Source: Nocardioides allogilvus
GTDB taxonomy: Bacteria > Actinomycetota > Actinomycetes > Propionibacteriales > Nocardioidaceae
Assembly: GCF_003047285.1 (NCBI RefSeq)
Contig: NZ_PZYX01000002.1
Location: 496,001 to 560,000 of the forward strand
Length of the DNA: 64,000 bases
Direction: 5' to 3'
Of this stretch, positions 34,547 to 45,063 are shown piece after piece. A program made the position numbers and the translations under genes. The stretch's first letter is position 1. Every line of letters begins with the position of its first letter. Under the pieces are notes generated by a model, which searched no databases, was not told where the DNA came from, and worked only from the letters and a program-made list of their open reading frames with translations.

Positions 34547-37087
34547 ATGCCTGGAACCAACCTCACCCGGGACGAAGCCGCCACCCGCGCTGCGCTCCTG
34601 GACGTCACGTCGTACACCATCGACCTCGACCTCACCACTGGCGAACAGACCTTCGCCTCGACCACCACCATCGCCTTCACGAGCCGGGAGATCGGTGCCG
34701 AGACCTTCGCCGACCTCGACGGCGCGACGGTCCGCGAGATCAGCCTCAACGGTCGCAGCCTCGACGTCGCCGTGGCGTACGCCGACAGCCGGATCACGCT
34801 CGACGACCTGCAGGCCGACAACACGCTCGTCGTGACGGCCGACTGCCCCTACTCCAACACCGGCGAGGGACTGCACCGCTTCGTCGACCCCGCCGACGAC
34901 CGCGTCTACCTCTACAGCCAGTTCGAGGTGCCCGACGCGCGCCGTGTCTTCACCACCTTCGAGCAGCCCGACCTCAAGTCCGTCTTCACCTTCAACGTCA
35001 CCGCCCCCAGCCACTGGAAGGTCGTCTCGACCGCGCCGACCCCCGAGCCGACGGACCTCGGCGACGGCAAGGCCGTGTGGAACTTCCCTGTCACCGAGCG
35101 GATGTCGACCTACATCACCGCCGTCGTCGCCGGTGAGTACCACGAGGTCCTCGACACCTACGAGGGCAAGTTCGGCACCATCCCGCTGGGCCACTACTGC
35201 CGCCAGTCGCTGGTGGAGCACATGGACACCGACGTGCTCGTCGAGCTCACCAAGCAGAGCTTCGAGTTCTTCGAGGAGAAGTTCGACTACCCCTACCCGT
35301 TCCACAAGTACGACCAGCTCTACGTCCCCGAGTACAACATGGGCGCGATGGAGAACGCCGGCTGCGTGACCCTGCGCGACGAGTACCTCCCCCGCTCTCG
35401 CCAGCCGCGCTCGTTCTTCGAGTTCCGCGCCTCCGTGATCACCCACGAGATGGCGCACATGTGGTTCGGCGACCTCGTCACCATGAAGTGGTGGGACGAC
35501 CTCTGGCTCAACGAGTCCTTCGCCGAGTGGGCCTGCTACTGGTGCGAGGCCGAGGCGACCGAGTACACCGATGCGTGGACCGGCTTCGCCAACGCTCGCA
35601 AGCAGACCGGCTACCGCGCCGACCAGCTGCCCTCCACACACCCGATCGCGGCCGACAACGTCGACCTGCACGCGGTCGAGGTCAACTTCGACATGATCAC
35701 CTACGCCAAGGGCGCCTCGGTGCTCAAGCAGCTCGTGGCGTGGGTCGGCCTGGACGCCTTCGTCGAGGGCATCCGGCAGTACTTCAAGGACCACGCCTTC
35801 GGCAACACCGAGTTCTCCGACCTGCTCGCCGCGCTCGAGAAGTCGTCGGGCCGCGAGCTCGACAGCTGGGCCACCGAGTGGCTCCAGACCGCCGGCGTCA
35901 ACACCCTCGCGCCCGTCTTCGAGCTCGACGCCGACGGCAGCTACTCGTCGTTCTCCATCGCGCAGAGCGCCCATGAGGACTGGCCGACGCTGCGTCGCCA
36001 CCGCCTCGGGATCGGTCTGTACGACGACGTCGACGGCCGCCTCGTGCGGCGCGACTACCTCGAGGTCGACGTGGAGGGCGCCACCACGTCGGTGGCGGAG
36101 CTCGTCGGGAAGGCGCAGCCGGCCCTGCTCCTGCTCAACGACGAGGACCACGCCTACGCCAAGATCCGCCTCGACGAGCGCTCGCTCGCCACGGTGATCG
36201 ACGGCCTGGCCAGGGTCGAGGACTCGCTGGCCCGCGCCCTCGTCTGGGGTGCCGCCTGGGACATGACCCGTGACGCGGAGATGGCCGCGACCGACTGGGT
36301 CCGTCTCGTGCTCGCCAACATCGGCTCCGAGACCGACGCCTGGGGGGTCACCCGCATCCCCGCGATGGCCGCCACCGCCGTCAACCGCTACACCGACCCG
36401 GCCAGGCGCGAGGCGCTCAAGGCCGAGTGGGAGCAGGGCATGCGGCAGCTGATGCTCGATGCCGAGCCCGGCAGCGACCAGCAGCTCACCTTCGCCCGCA
36501 CATACTTCGGCGCGGCCCGCAGCGACGCGGCCCTCGACGAGCTCGTGGCGATCCTCGACGGCTCCTTCGTCGTCGAGGGCCTCGCCGTCGACCAGGACAT
36601 CCGCTGGGGCCTGATCACCGCCCTGTCGCGTGCGGGCCGGTTCGACGACGCGGAGATCGACGCCGAGCTGTCCCGCGACAAGACGATCGAGGGCAAGGAG
36701 AAGGCGGCCGCAGCCCGCGTCGCCCAGCCCACGGCCGAGGCCAAGGCCGCTGGCTGGGACGCGATCCTCGACCCGGCCACCGCCAACGAGACGTCCCGGG
36801 AGATGGTGTTCTCGATCTTCCGCGCCGACCAGGACGAGCTCGTGGCGCCGTACGTCGAGAAGTTCCTGACCGCCGCGGACACCGTCATCGACACGCTCGG
36901 GTTCCACAAGGCGTCGGTCGTCCTCGAGTACGGCTTCCCGCTGGCCGTCGGCTCTCCCGAGGTCGTGGCCCGTCTCGACGAGTGGCTGGCCGACAACAGC
37001 GCCCCGAAGGGTGCGGTCCGCTTCGTGGGCGAGGCCCGCGCGGACATCGTCCGGGCCCTCGCGGCGCAGGAGCGCGACGCGCAGTAG
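34547..37087 (+). CDS. pepN: Aminopeptidase N (M1 family zinc metallopeptidase)
   Basis: This 846-residue M1 peptidase removes N-terminal residues from peptides in the cytosol. The exopeptidase motif is GAMEN (YNMGAMENAG), the zinc site is HEMAHMWFGD with the third ligand Glu 18 residues on in NESFAEW, and the catalytic Tyr lies in the following domain. The long C-terminal helical ERAP1-like domain is complete. ATG at 34547 has AGG 9 bp upstream; another ATG nine bases earlier is too close to it. It ends 3 bp before a very long hairpin. Confidence 0.95.
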   Translation: MPGTNLTRDEAATRAALLDVTSYTIDLDLTTGEQTFASTTTIAFTSREIGAETFADLDGATVREISLNGRSLDVAVAYADSRITLDDLQADNTLVVTADCPYSNTGEGLHRFVDPADDRVYLYSQFEVPDARRVFTTFEQPDLKSVFTFNVTAPSHWKVVSTAPTPEPTDLGDGKAVWNFPVTERMSTYITAVVAGEYHEVLDTYEGKFGTIPLGHYCRQSLVEHMDTDVLVELTKQSFEFFEEKFDYPYPFHKYDQLYVPEYNMGAMENAGCVTLRDEYLPRSRQPRSFFEFRASVITHEMAHMWFGDLVTMKWWDDLWLNESFAEWACYWCEAEATEYTDAWTGFANARKQTGYRADQLPSTHPIAADNVDLHAVEVNFDMITYAKGASVLKQLVAWVGLDAFVEGIRQYFKDHAFGNTEFSDLLAALEKSSGRELDSWATEWLQTAGVNTLAPVFELDADGSYSSFSIAQSAHEDWPTLRRHRLGIGLYDDVDGRLVRRDYLEVDVEGATTSVAELVGKAQPALLLLNDEDHAYAKIRLDERSLATVIDGLARVEDSLARALVWGAAWDMTRDAEMAATDWVRLVLANIGSETDAWGVTRIPAMAATAVNRYTDPARREALKAEWEQGMRQLMLDAEPGSDQQLTFARTYFGAARSDAALDELVAILDGSFVVEGLAVDQDIRWGLITALSRAGRFDDAEIDAELSRDKTIEGKEKAAAARVAQPTAEAKAAGWDAILDPATANETSREMVFSIFRADQDELVAPYVEKFLTAADTVIDTLGFHKASVVLEYGFPLAVGSPEVVARLDEWLADNSAPKGAVRFVGEARADIVRALAAQERDAQ

Positions 37088-37090
37088 CCA

Positions 37091-37165
37091 GAGTCCCCGC
37101 GTGGGGAACGAAGAACGGGCCCAGCTGAAGCTGGCGCCCGTTCTTCGTTCCCCACGCGGGGACTC
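37091..37165. terminator. Exceptionally long terminator hairpin after pepN
   Basis: Two perfect 30-bp arms (37091-37120, starting GAGTCCCCGCGTGGGGAACG, and 37136-37165) enclose a nested CCAGC-TGAA-GCTGG stem. It lies between convergent pepN and the DUF5130 gene. The outer GAGTCCCCGC is shared with the palindrome at 12017. Confidence 0.9.
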
Positions 37166-37173
37166 GGCTTGCG

Positions 37174-37566
37174 TCAGGAGCCGACGTGCAGGGTGTTCTG
37201 CGGGCGAGCGTGCTCGGCGAGCATCGCGATGCCGCGCTTGAGGCCGCCGACGAAGTCGTTCGCGGCGAAGTCGGTCTGGATGGCGAGGACCGAGAGCTCG
37301 ACCTCGCGGTCGGTGAGGTGGCGACGCACCTCGGGGCCGGTCACGACCTCGATCACCCGGGCGGTGGGGTCCACCATCACCAGGATGCTCCGGTTGGGAG
37401 CGACGAGCGAGGCGTGCAGGCGTCGCGCGTAGACGCGCGAGTCACCCTCGGCGCCGCCGATGAAGACGGAGAACTCGAAGCGGCACGACTGCTCAGCGGC
37501 GCGGATGGCCTTGTCGAGGTCGGCGCGCTCACGCGAGCTCAGGTCACCAGCTGCCACGAGCTCCAC
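37174..37566 (-). CDS. DUF5130 family protein (TPM-like domain)
   Basis: This protein of about 130 residues has the TPM/DUF5130 pattern: LDKAIRAAEQSCRFEFSVFIGG, LVAPNRSILVMVDPTARVIEVVTG and FVGGLKRGIAMLAEH. There is no signal peptide. GTG 37566 (with another GTG at 37557) overlaps the end of the upstream membrane protein gene by 23 bp. The gene sits beside pepN, as DUF5130 genes do in other actinobacteria. Function unknown. Confidence 0.78.
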   Translation of the reverse strand: MELVAAGDLSSRERADLDKAIRAAEQSCRFEFSVFIGGAEGDSRVYARRLHASLVAPNRSILVMVDPTARVIEVVTGPEVRRHLTDREVELSVLAIQTDFAANDFVGGLKRGIAMLAEHARPQNTLHVGS

Positions 37567-37915
37567 CAGTCTCGCTCGCCTCGGTGTCACCGGCTGCGAG
37601 CTCCTTGGCGCCCGGACGCGGGCCGCCGAGCCACTGGCTCTCGACGCCACCGCTGGTGGGCGAGAGGTCCTCACCGCGCACGAGCGCGGGGACGTAGACC
37701 GCCAGGGCGATCAGGAGGAACAGCAGCAGCGGGACGCCACCGAGCAACAGCAGCGCCTGCAGGACGTCGACGTCGTCGGGGTTGCTCCAGCCCTCGGCCA
37801 CGTCCGCATGGGCCGGGGCGACGAGCAGTGCAAGCCCCAGCGCGACGAGCGGGAGGCTGGCGCGGGCGGCGAACCGGGCAGTGGCGGAGGGCGCGAACGT
37901 GATCACGGGAGACAC
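37544..37915 (-). CDS. Small exported membrane protein, unknown function
   Basis: This 123-residue protein has an N-terminal signal-like segment (RASLPLVALGLALLVAPAHA, with a likely cleavage after AHA), a short exported loop and a second membrane segment (ALLLLGGVPLLLFLLIALAVYV). A charged cytoplasmic-type tail follows. Start GTG 37915 has GGAAG about 9 bp upstream; later and earlier GTG codons are possible. Its end overlaps the DUF5130 gene. It may be a partner of that TPM-like protein. No family was recognised. Confidence 0.65.
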   Translation of the reverse strand: MSPVITFAPSATARFAARASLPLVALGLALLVAPAHADVAEGWSNPDDVDVLQALLLLGGVPLLLFLLIALAVYVPALVRGEDLSPTSGGVESQWLGGPRPGAKELAAGDTEASETGGARGSW

Positions 37916-38031
37916 GATATCGGCTTCCGTTCCACAGCCCACGTCGCGGCCGTCGTCGACTCGCTCACACCTTCAGCGGGAGCGCGGCCGGGCGCCTTGG
38001 GTTCGGGGCAGAAGTCGCCATACTGGCGGGC

Positions 38032-39051
38032 ATGCTCTCGCTCTCCGACCCCTGTGCCGAAGACGAAGCCATCTGCGACTGGGTCTACACCGAGACCGGG
38101 AACCAGGGGCTCGCCACGATCTCCGACTGGTTCGTCGGCGTGCCGCTCGCCCTCCTGGGGCTGGCCCTGCTGGGGCTGGCCGTCCGCTGGGTGCTGCACC
38201 GACTGATCGACCGTCTCGTGAAGCGTGCCGAGTCAGGCATGCTCACCGGGCACGTCGGCCGGCTCTCGTTCGGGCAGCGCATGAACGCCGCCCTCGCTCG
38301 TGCCGAGGCTGCCGGCGCCAGCCGCCGCGTGCAGCGCGCGCAGACGATCGGCAGCCTGCTCAAGAGCATCGTGACCGGCGTGGTGATCGCCGTCATCGTC
38401 ACCATGATGCTCAGCGAGCTCGGCGCCAACATCGGCCCGGTGATCGCCAGCGCCGGCATCATCGGAGTCGCCCTCGGCTTCGGCGCCCAGAGCCTGGTCA
38501 AGGACTTCCTGTCCGGCATCTTCATGATCTTCGAGGACCAGTACGGCGTCGGTGACGTCGTCGACCTCGGCGAGGCGAGCGGCACCGTCGAGGCGGTCAG
38601 CCTGCGCGTCACCAGGCTCCGCGACGTCAACGGCACGGTCTGGTACGTCCGCAACGGCGAGATCATCCGCGTCGGCAACATGAGCCAGAACTGGGCACGC
38701 ACCGTCCTCGACATCGCTGTCGGGTACGCCGAGGACCTGGCCCACGTCCGGCGGGTGCTGCAGGAGGTGGCGCACGAGCTCTGGGAGGACGAGGACTTCA
38801 AGGGACTCGTCATCGAGGAGCCCGAGGTCTGGGGCGTCGAGCAGCTGGGGATCGACGGGGTGACCGTCCGGGTCACGTTGAAGACCGCTCCGATGGAGCA
38901 GTGGGCCGTCGCGCGGGCGATGCGCGAGCGGATCAAGGCCCGCTTCGACCACGAGGGCATCGAGATGCCGTTCCCGCAGCGGGTCGTCTGGCACCGGGAG
39001 CGTCCCGAGGCAGCGGCGGCGGGCGACGTACCGCCCGGAAATGGCGACTGA
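38032..39051 (+). CDS. Small-conductance mechanosensitive channel (MscS family)
   Basis: This 339-residue protein has three membrane segments: about 30 to 52 (WFVGVPLALLGLALLGLAVRWVL), about 112 to 132, and the pore helix with the G/A pattern IIGVALGFGAQSLVKDFLSG. The beta domain follows (YGVGDVVDLGEASGTVEAVSLRVTRLRD), then the C-terminal alpha/beta domain. It opens under membrane tension and protects against hypo-osmotic shock. It is shorter than MscK-type members and about the size of YggB-like actinobacterial forms. Confidence 0.92.
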   Translation: MLSLSDPCAEDEAICDWVYTETGNQGLATISDWFVGVPLALLGLALLGLAVRWVLHRLIDRLVKRAESGMLTGHVGRLSFGQRMNAALARAEAAGASRRVQRAQTIGSLLKSIVTGVVIAVIVTMMLSELGANIGPVIASAGIIGVALGFGAQSLVKDFLSGIFMIFEDQYGVGDVVDLGEASGTVEAVSLRVTRLRDVNGTVWYVRNGEIIRVGNMSQNWARTVLDIAVGYAEDLAHVRRVLQEVAHELWEDEDFKGLVIEEPEVWGVEQLGIDGVTVRVTLKTAPMEQWAVARAMRERIKARFDHEGIEMPFPQRVVWHRERPEAAAAGDVPPGNGD

Positions 39052-39077
39052 CCCGCCCCCAGGTGCAGGGCGGGTCA
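39049..39077. terminator. Bidirectional terminator between mscS and osmC
   Basis: Perfect 10-bp arms TGACCCGCCC and GGGCGGGTCA enclose a 9-base loop. The left arm includes the mscS stop codon, and the convergent OsmC gene ends 12 bp further on. Confidence 0.75.
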
Positions 39078-39089
39078 GCGGAAACCGGA

Positions 39090-39512
39090 TCAGGCGAGTG
39101 CTGCGTCCAGCGTGATCGGGACGGAGAGCGCCTGCGAGACGGGGCAGCCCGCCTTGGCCTCCTCCGCGAGCGCGACGAACTTGTCGTTGTCGATGCCCTC
39201 GACGACGCCACGCACGGTCAGCGTGATGCCGGTGATGCCGGTGCCGGGGGTGAAGTCGACGGCCGCGGTGGTGTCGAGCGACGTCGCCGGGGTCTCGTTC
39301 TTGGCGAGGCCGTTGGAGAATGCCATCGAGAAGCACGAGGAGTGCGCGGCGGCGATCAGCTCCTCGGGGCTGGTCTTGCCGTTGGGCTCCTCGGCGCGCG
39401 CGGGCCAGGACACGTCGTAGGTGCCGAGGCCCGAGGACTCGAGGGTGACCTTGCCGGCGCCCTCGAAGAGGGTGCCTTCCCAGTGGGTGCTCGCAGTGCG
39501 GGTGGTGGGCAT
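39090..39512 (-). CDS. OsmC-family peroxiredoxin
   Basis: This 140-residue protein has the OsmC/Ohr pattern: WEGTLFEGAGKVTLESSG, then the first active Cys in AAHSSCFSMAFSNGL and the second Cys in EAKAGCPVSQAL. It reduces organic hydroperoxides using thiols in the cytosol. OsmC rather than Ohr is suggested by SSCFSMAF. ATG 39512 follows AAGGAGCA, a good ribosome-binding site. It diverges from glbO, so the two stress-related genes may share a regulatory region of 91 bp. Confidence 0.93.
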   Translation of the reverse strand: MPTTRTASTHWEGTLFEGAGKVTLESSGLGTYDVSWPARAEEPNGKTSPEELIAAAHSSCFSMAFSNGLAKNETPATSLDTTAAVDFTPGTGITGITLTVRGVVEGIDNDKFVALAEEAKAGCPVSQALSVPITLDAALA

Positions 39513-39603
39513 GAGTGCTCCTTGCTGGTCGGGACAGAGTCTGCGGCCCGAGTCTTCCACGCCCGCCCGATCGGTGCGTCTGCCCGCACGACACAATGGA
39601 CGG

Positions 39604-39978
39604 GTGAGCACCTTCTACGACGAGATCGGCGGCGAGGCGACCATTCGCCAGATCGTGCACACGTTCTATGAGGGCGTCGCGCAGGACGAGCTGCTGCGAC
39701 CGCTCTATCCCGAGGAGGACCTCGGACCTGCCGAGGAGCGCTTCGCCCTGTTCCTCATCCAGTACTGGGGCGGCCCCACGACCTACGGCGACCAGCGCGG
39801 CCACCCGCGCCTGCGCATGCGGCACGCGCCGTTCGCCGTGACGCCCGAGGCGGCGCAGCGCTGGCTGGTGCACTTCCGCGAGGGCCTCGACCGGGCCGAC
39901 CTCACGCCCGAGCAGGACGAGCAGTTCTGGGGCTATGTCACCCACGCGGCGCAGTTCATGGTCAACACGCTCGCGTGA
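39604..39978 (+). CDS. glbO: Group II truncated haemoglobin (GlbO/trHbO)
   Basis: This 124-residue globin has the group II pattern: FYDEIGGEATIRQIVHTFYEGV, YPEEDLGPAEERFALFLIQYWGGP (Y-W-G-G-P is typical of trHbO), and RLRMRHAPFAV with the proximal His in MRHAPF. It binds oxygen and NO in the cytosol. GTG 39604 gives normal length; the open frame upstream is a shadow. In M. tuberculosis glbO lies in the same neighbourhood after pepN. Confidence 0.94.
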   Translation: MSTFYDEIGGEATIRQIVHTFYEGVAQDELLRPLYPEEDLGPAEERFALFLIQYWGGPTTYGDQRGHPRLRMRHAPFAVTPEAAQRWLVHFREGLDRADLTPEQDEQFWGYVTHAAQFMVNTLA

Positions 39979-39981
39979 TGC

Positions 39982-40848
39982 TCAGGCGCTGACGACCGCC
40001 AGCATCGCTTCGCGGTAGGCCGTCGGCGGCTCGATCGAGCGCTGTGTCGCGGAGTCGAAGCAGACCAGCACGACGCGGGCCCTCGACAGCAAGGTCTCGC
40101 CGTCGCGGATCTCGGACTCGATCGTGAACGACTTGGAACCCACGTGCGTGATGCGCGAGTGGACGTCGTAGGGCTCGAGCCGGAACAGGATCGGCACCTT
40201 GTAGTCGACGTCGGTCTGGGCCACCACGACATGGAAGTCGCCGGCGCCGGGAAGGTCGCGCCCGAGGCGCTCCATCAGCGGGATCCGCGCCTCCTGGAAG
40301 TACTCGAAGTACTTCACGTTGTTGACGTGGCCGTAGACGTCCACGTCGGAGAAGCGCACGTGCAGCGGGTAGTGACCGGGCGCCCAGGGCGTCACCGGCT
40401 CGATCTTCGGCGACGCCGGCAGCGGCTCCTCGAGGAAGACGGCCAAGGTCTCCTTCTCCTCCGCGCTCAGCCGCCGCGGACGCTCGGTCGCGAAGACGTA
40501 CGGCGTGAGGACGGTGCTGGCACGGAGGTGGACCACGCGACCCTCGGGCGTCTCGTCGAAGATCTCGTAGGCCATGGTGAAGCTGGCGGCGCGGATCTCG
40601 GTGACCCAGCACTCGATGCTGATGGGACGGAACCGGAAGACGAGAGGCGCGCGGTAGGTCACCTCGTGCCGGACCACGACCACGCCCTCGACCAGCCCGT
40701 CGCCCGTCCGCCCGCTCAGCGCCGGGCCGTGGCTGCGCATCATGTCGACGCGCGCTTCCTGGAGGTAGTCCACGTAGACGACGTTGTTGACGTGACCCAG
40801 CAGGTCGAGGTCGGCCCAACGCATCGGGCACTGATAGAGGTGACGCAC
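39982..40848 (-). CDS. Double-hotdog acyl-CoA thioesterase
   Basis: This 288-residue protein has two hotdog domains, each with the 4HBT-type motif: RWADLDLLGHVNNVVYVDYL near residue 10 and RFSDVDVYGHVNNVKYFEYF near residue 165, with the catalytic Asp in each D-x-x-G-H-V-N-N. It hydrolyses acyl-CoA esters to free acid and CoA in the cytosol. The doubled form matches M. tuberculosis Rv2475c, which lies in the same place. It ends 4 bp from the convergent glbO stop. Confidence 0.9.
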   Translation of the reverse strand: MRHLYQCPMRWADLDLLGHVNNVVYVDYLQEARVDMMRSHGPALSGRTGDGLVEGVVVVRHEVTYRAPLVFRFRPISIECWVTEIRAASFTMAYEIFDETPEGRVVHLRASTVLTPYVFATERPRRLSAEEKETLAVFLEEPLPASPKIEPVTPWAPGHYPLHVRFSDVDVYGHVNNVKYFEYFQEARIPLMERLGRDLPGAGDFHVVVAQTDVDYKVPILFRLEPYDVHSRITHVGSKSFTIESEIRDGETLLSRARVVLVCFDSATQRSIEPPTAYREAMLAVVSA

Positions 40849-41078
40849 GCGTCGATGCTCTCAGAGCGCCGCCACGCGGGTGATCAGTGGGCGCCGAGCA
40901 GGCTGCCGTAGTAGGTGGGGATCGGCGCGCGAGCTTCGTTGGGCGACAGCATGGGGCTGTTGGTGGGCTCGTTGGTCGAGGACCGTCCGGCTACCTGAGA
41001 CTGGCGGTGCGCTCGTGCCGGGGCCACCACTAGGGTGAAACAGGCATCCCCACCAGACTTGAGAATCGGAGTTCTTCC

Positions 41079-42293
41079 ATGCCCGAGGCAGTGATCGTTT
41101 CCGTCGCACGCTCCCCCATCGGCCGCGCGAACAAGGGGTCCCTCAAGGACTTCCGGCCCGACGACCTGACGGCGTTCATCGTCAAGACGGCGCTCGACAA
41201 GATCCCGGCTCTCGACCGCAAGACCGTCGACGACCTCTACCTCGGGTGCGGCCTGCCCGGCGGCGAGATGGGCAACAACATGGGTCGCATCGTCAACGTC
41301 CTCAACGACATGGACGAGGTCCCGGGCGCGACCATCACCCGCTACTGCGCCTCCTCCGTGCAGACCACCCGGATGGCCTTCCACGCCATCAAGGCCGGCG
41401 AGGGTGACATCTTCATCTCGGCCGGGGTCGAGACCGTCTCGCGCTTCGCGAAGGGCACCTCCGACCACATCCCCGGCACCCGCAACGAGGTCTTCACCGA
41501 CGCCGAGGCCCGCACGGCCAAGCTCGCCGAGGGCGGGCAGGACTGGCGCGACCCCCGCGAGGACGGCGCGCTGCCCGACGCCTACATCGCGATGGGCCAG
41601 ACGGCCGAGAACGTCGCGCGGATGCGCGGGCTCGACCGCAAGGAGCTCGACGAGTTCGCGGTCCGCTCGCAGAACCTTGCCGAGAAGGCCATCAACGACG
41701 GCTTCTGGTCGCGTGAGATCACCCCCGTCACCACGCCCGACGGCACCGTCGTCTCGGCCGACGACGGTCCCCGCGCCGGTGTCACCTACGACGCGCTGGC
41801 CGGGCTCCAGCCCGTGTTCCGCCCCGACGGCGTGGTCACGGCCGGCAACTGCTGCGCCCTCAACGACGGCGCCGCCGCTGTCGTGATCATGTCGGACACC
41901 AAGGCCGCCGAGCTCGGCCTCAAGCCGCTCGCCCGCATCGTCTCCACCGGCGTCTCCGGCCTCTCCCCCGAGATCATGGGCCTCGGCCCGGTCGAGGCGA
42001 CCAAGCGCGCGCTGGCCAACGCCAACATGAGCATCGGCGACATCGACCTGGTCGAGATCAACGAGGCCTTCGCCGCGCAGGTCGTGCCGTCCTACCAGGA
42101 CCTCGGCATCGACCTCGACCGGCTCAACGTCAACGGTGGCGCGATCGCCGTCGGTCACCCCTTCGGCATGACCGGCGCCCGCCTGCAGAACACGCTCATC
42201 AACTCGCTGGAGTGGCACGACAAGAGCACCGGCCTGATCACGATGTGCGTCGGCGGCGGCCAGGGCATGGCCCTGATCCTCGAGCGCCTCTGA
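41079..42293 (+). CDS. Acetyl-CoA acetyltransferase (thiolase)
   Basis: This 404-residue thiolase condenses or cleaves acyl-CoA. The nucleophilic Cys90 lies in TRYCASSVQTTRMAF, the general-base His in GGAIAVGHPFGMTG and the second Cys in MCVGGGQGMALI. NEAFAAQVV is the third family motif. Such enzymes serve beta-oxidation or polyhydroxybutyrate/mevalonate supply; the short second domain loop fits the acetyl-CoA acetyltransferase type. It is followed by a strong terminator and a MarR regulator, which may control it. Confidence 0.95.
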   Translation: MPEAVIVSVARSPIGRANKGSLKDFRPDDLTAFIVKTALDKIPALDRKTVDDLYLGCGLPGGEMGNNMGRIVNVLNDMDEVPGATITRYCASSVQTTRMAFHAIKAGEGDIFISAGVETVSRFAKGTSDHIPGTRNEVFTDAEARTAKLAEGGQDWRDPREDGALPDAYIAMGQTAENVARMRGLDRKELDEFAVRSQNLAEKAINDGFWSREITPVTTPDGTVVSADDGPRAGVTYDALAGLQPVFRPDGVVTAGNCCALNDGAAAVVIMSDTKAAELGLKPLARIVSTGVSGLSPEIMGLGPVEATKRALANANMSIGDIDLVEINEAFAAQVVPSYQDLGIDLDRLNVNGGAIAVGHPFGMTGARLQNTLINSLEWHDKSTGLITMCVGGGQGMALILERL

Positions 42294-42306
42294 GCCGAAC
42301 GGTGTG

Positions 42307-42358
42307 CAGGACCCGCGGACCGCGACGCAACACACCCGTCGCGGTCCGCGGGTTCCTG
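42307..42358 (+). terminator. Terminator after the thiolase gene
   Basis: A 17-bp perfect stem (ACCCGCGGACCGCGACG) with four further pairs past a one-base bulge encloses a 9-base loop. It lies 13 bp past the thiolase stop and separates that gene from marR. Confidence 0.85.
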
Positions 42359-42440
42359 CGCCAACTCCCGGCCTCGGTGGATACCCTCGTGGACACCACT
42401 GTTCCGTCGGAGCAGCGGCCACCACGGGAGAACAACGCAC

Positions 42441-42932
42441 ATGAGCACCTCGTCTCGGACACCACGCTGGCTCGACGAAGGCCAACAGCGGTCCTGGCGC
42501 GCGCTCGTCATCGGCACCACGCTGCTGATGGACCGTCTCGACGACGACCTGCGCCGCACCTTCAACATCTCGCTCACCGAGTACGAGATCCTCGTGCGGC
42601 TCTCGGAGCGTCCCGGGCGCAGCATGCGGATGGCCCAGCTCGCTGACGCGCTGGCCCACTCCCGCAGCCGCGTGACCCACACCGTCGACCGGATGGAGAA
42701 GGCCGGGCTCATCGTCCGCGGCACCACCCCCGAGGACGGCCGGGGCATCGTCGCGACGATGACCGACCAGGGCCTCCGGGTGCTCGAGGAGGCTGCGCCC
42801 GTCCACGTCGAGGGCGTGCGCTCCTACCTCGTCGACGTCGCCGACCCGGCCGACTTCGCCGCCCTCGGTCGGACGATGGACGCCGTCACCGACCAGCTCA
42901 TCGCCGGACACCCGGAGATGGAGATCCGCTGA
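42441..42932 (+). CDS. MarR-family transcriptional regulator
   Basis: This 163-residue protein has the MarR winged helix: FNISLTEYEILVRLSERPGRS, the recognition helix in RMAQLADALAHSRSRVTHTVD and the wing with the D-x-R-G pattern in PEDGRGIVATMTDQG. Flanking N- and C-terminal helices form the dimer interface. It probably responds to phenolic or acyl compounds. No palindromic site was found in the short gap before the gene other than the thiolase terminator. Confidence 0.9.
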   Translation: MSTSSRTPRWLDEGQQRSWRALVIGTTLLMDRLDDDLRRTFNISLTEYEILVRLSERPGRSMRMAQLADALAHSRSRVTHTVDRMEKAGLIVRGTTPEDGRGIVATMTDQGLRVLEEAAPVHVEGVRSYLVDVADPADFAALGRTMDAVTDQLIAGHPEMEIR

Positions 42933-42962
42933 CGTTCGCCCCGCCCGGCGGGGTTCGTCGGC

Positions 42963-43085
42963 GCCGTACGACTCTCACCGACCAGCGGTGAGTCAGCCAC
43001 ATTCCGTACGGCGATCTTGTGGCTTTGCCACCGCCGGCCGGCGCGTCGCCGTACGACCCGCCCCTGGGCGGTGCGTCAGCCACAT
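42963..43085. repeat. Paired structured repeat between marR and ettA
   Basis: Two related copies, 42963-43002 (40 bp) and 43048-43085 (38 bp), start GCCGTACGAC and end GTCAGCCACAT. Each holds a hairpin at the same place but with different sequence: CTCACCG/CGGTGAG in copy 1, CCGCCC/GGGCGG in copy 2. CGTACGGCGA (43007) and TCGCCGTACG (43047) also form a perfect 10-bp inverted pair between the copies. No gene is evident in 42933-43213. Confidence 0.7.
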
Positions 43086-43135
43086 CTCGCGACCGGCTCA
43101 GTCACCGCTCGGGCACGGGCAGGCCCTGAAATTGA

Positions 43136-43198
43136 GATGGTCCGTGACGAACGGGCCCTCGAACCTCGTGGTCCGGGGTCCGTTCGTCACGGACCATC
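43136..43198. terminator. Long terminator hairpin downstream of ettA
   Basis: Perfect 19-bp arms, 43136-43154 (GATGGTCCGTGACGAACGG) and 43180-43198, enclose a 25-base loop. It lies 15 bp past the ettA stop; the minus strand continues TCAATTTCA. Confidence 0.85.
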
Positions 43199-43213
43199 AA
43201 AAAGGTTGTGCGA

Positions 43214-44896
<1,683 letters not shown>

Positions 44897-44956
44897 GGCC
44901 CCGAGCCTACGGGGCGCGGGGCGCCGGGCGACAACCGGCAGACCTCCGGGCCCGTG

Positions 44957-45011
44957 CGACGATCGTGTGGATCCGCTGCCACCTGCTGACACCAGATCCA
45001 CACGGTCGCCG
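44957..45011. terminator. Inverted repeat between ssb and ettA
   Basis: Arms 44957-44973 and 44995-45011 (core GTGTGGATC/GATCCACAC) pair at 15 of 17 positions around a 21-base loop. It probably ends the ssb transcript or regulates ettA. Confidence 0.55.
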
Positions 45012-45063
45012 GACTCATCGCTGACGACACCCGGTCGCTGCTCGCGACCCGACCACCGCGGTG

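Noticed and set aside
40884..41010. Short minus-strand ORF ending PTYYGSLLGAH upstream of the double-hotdog thioesterase
   Set aside because: Codon bias looks gene-like but there is no ribosome-binding site and no clear start; it could be a leader peptide but cannot be supported.
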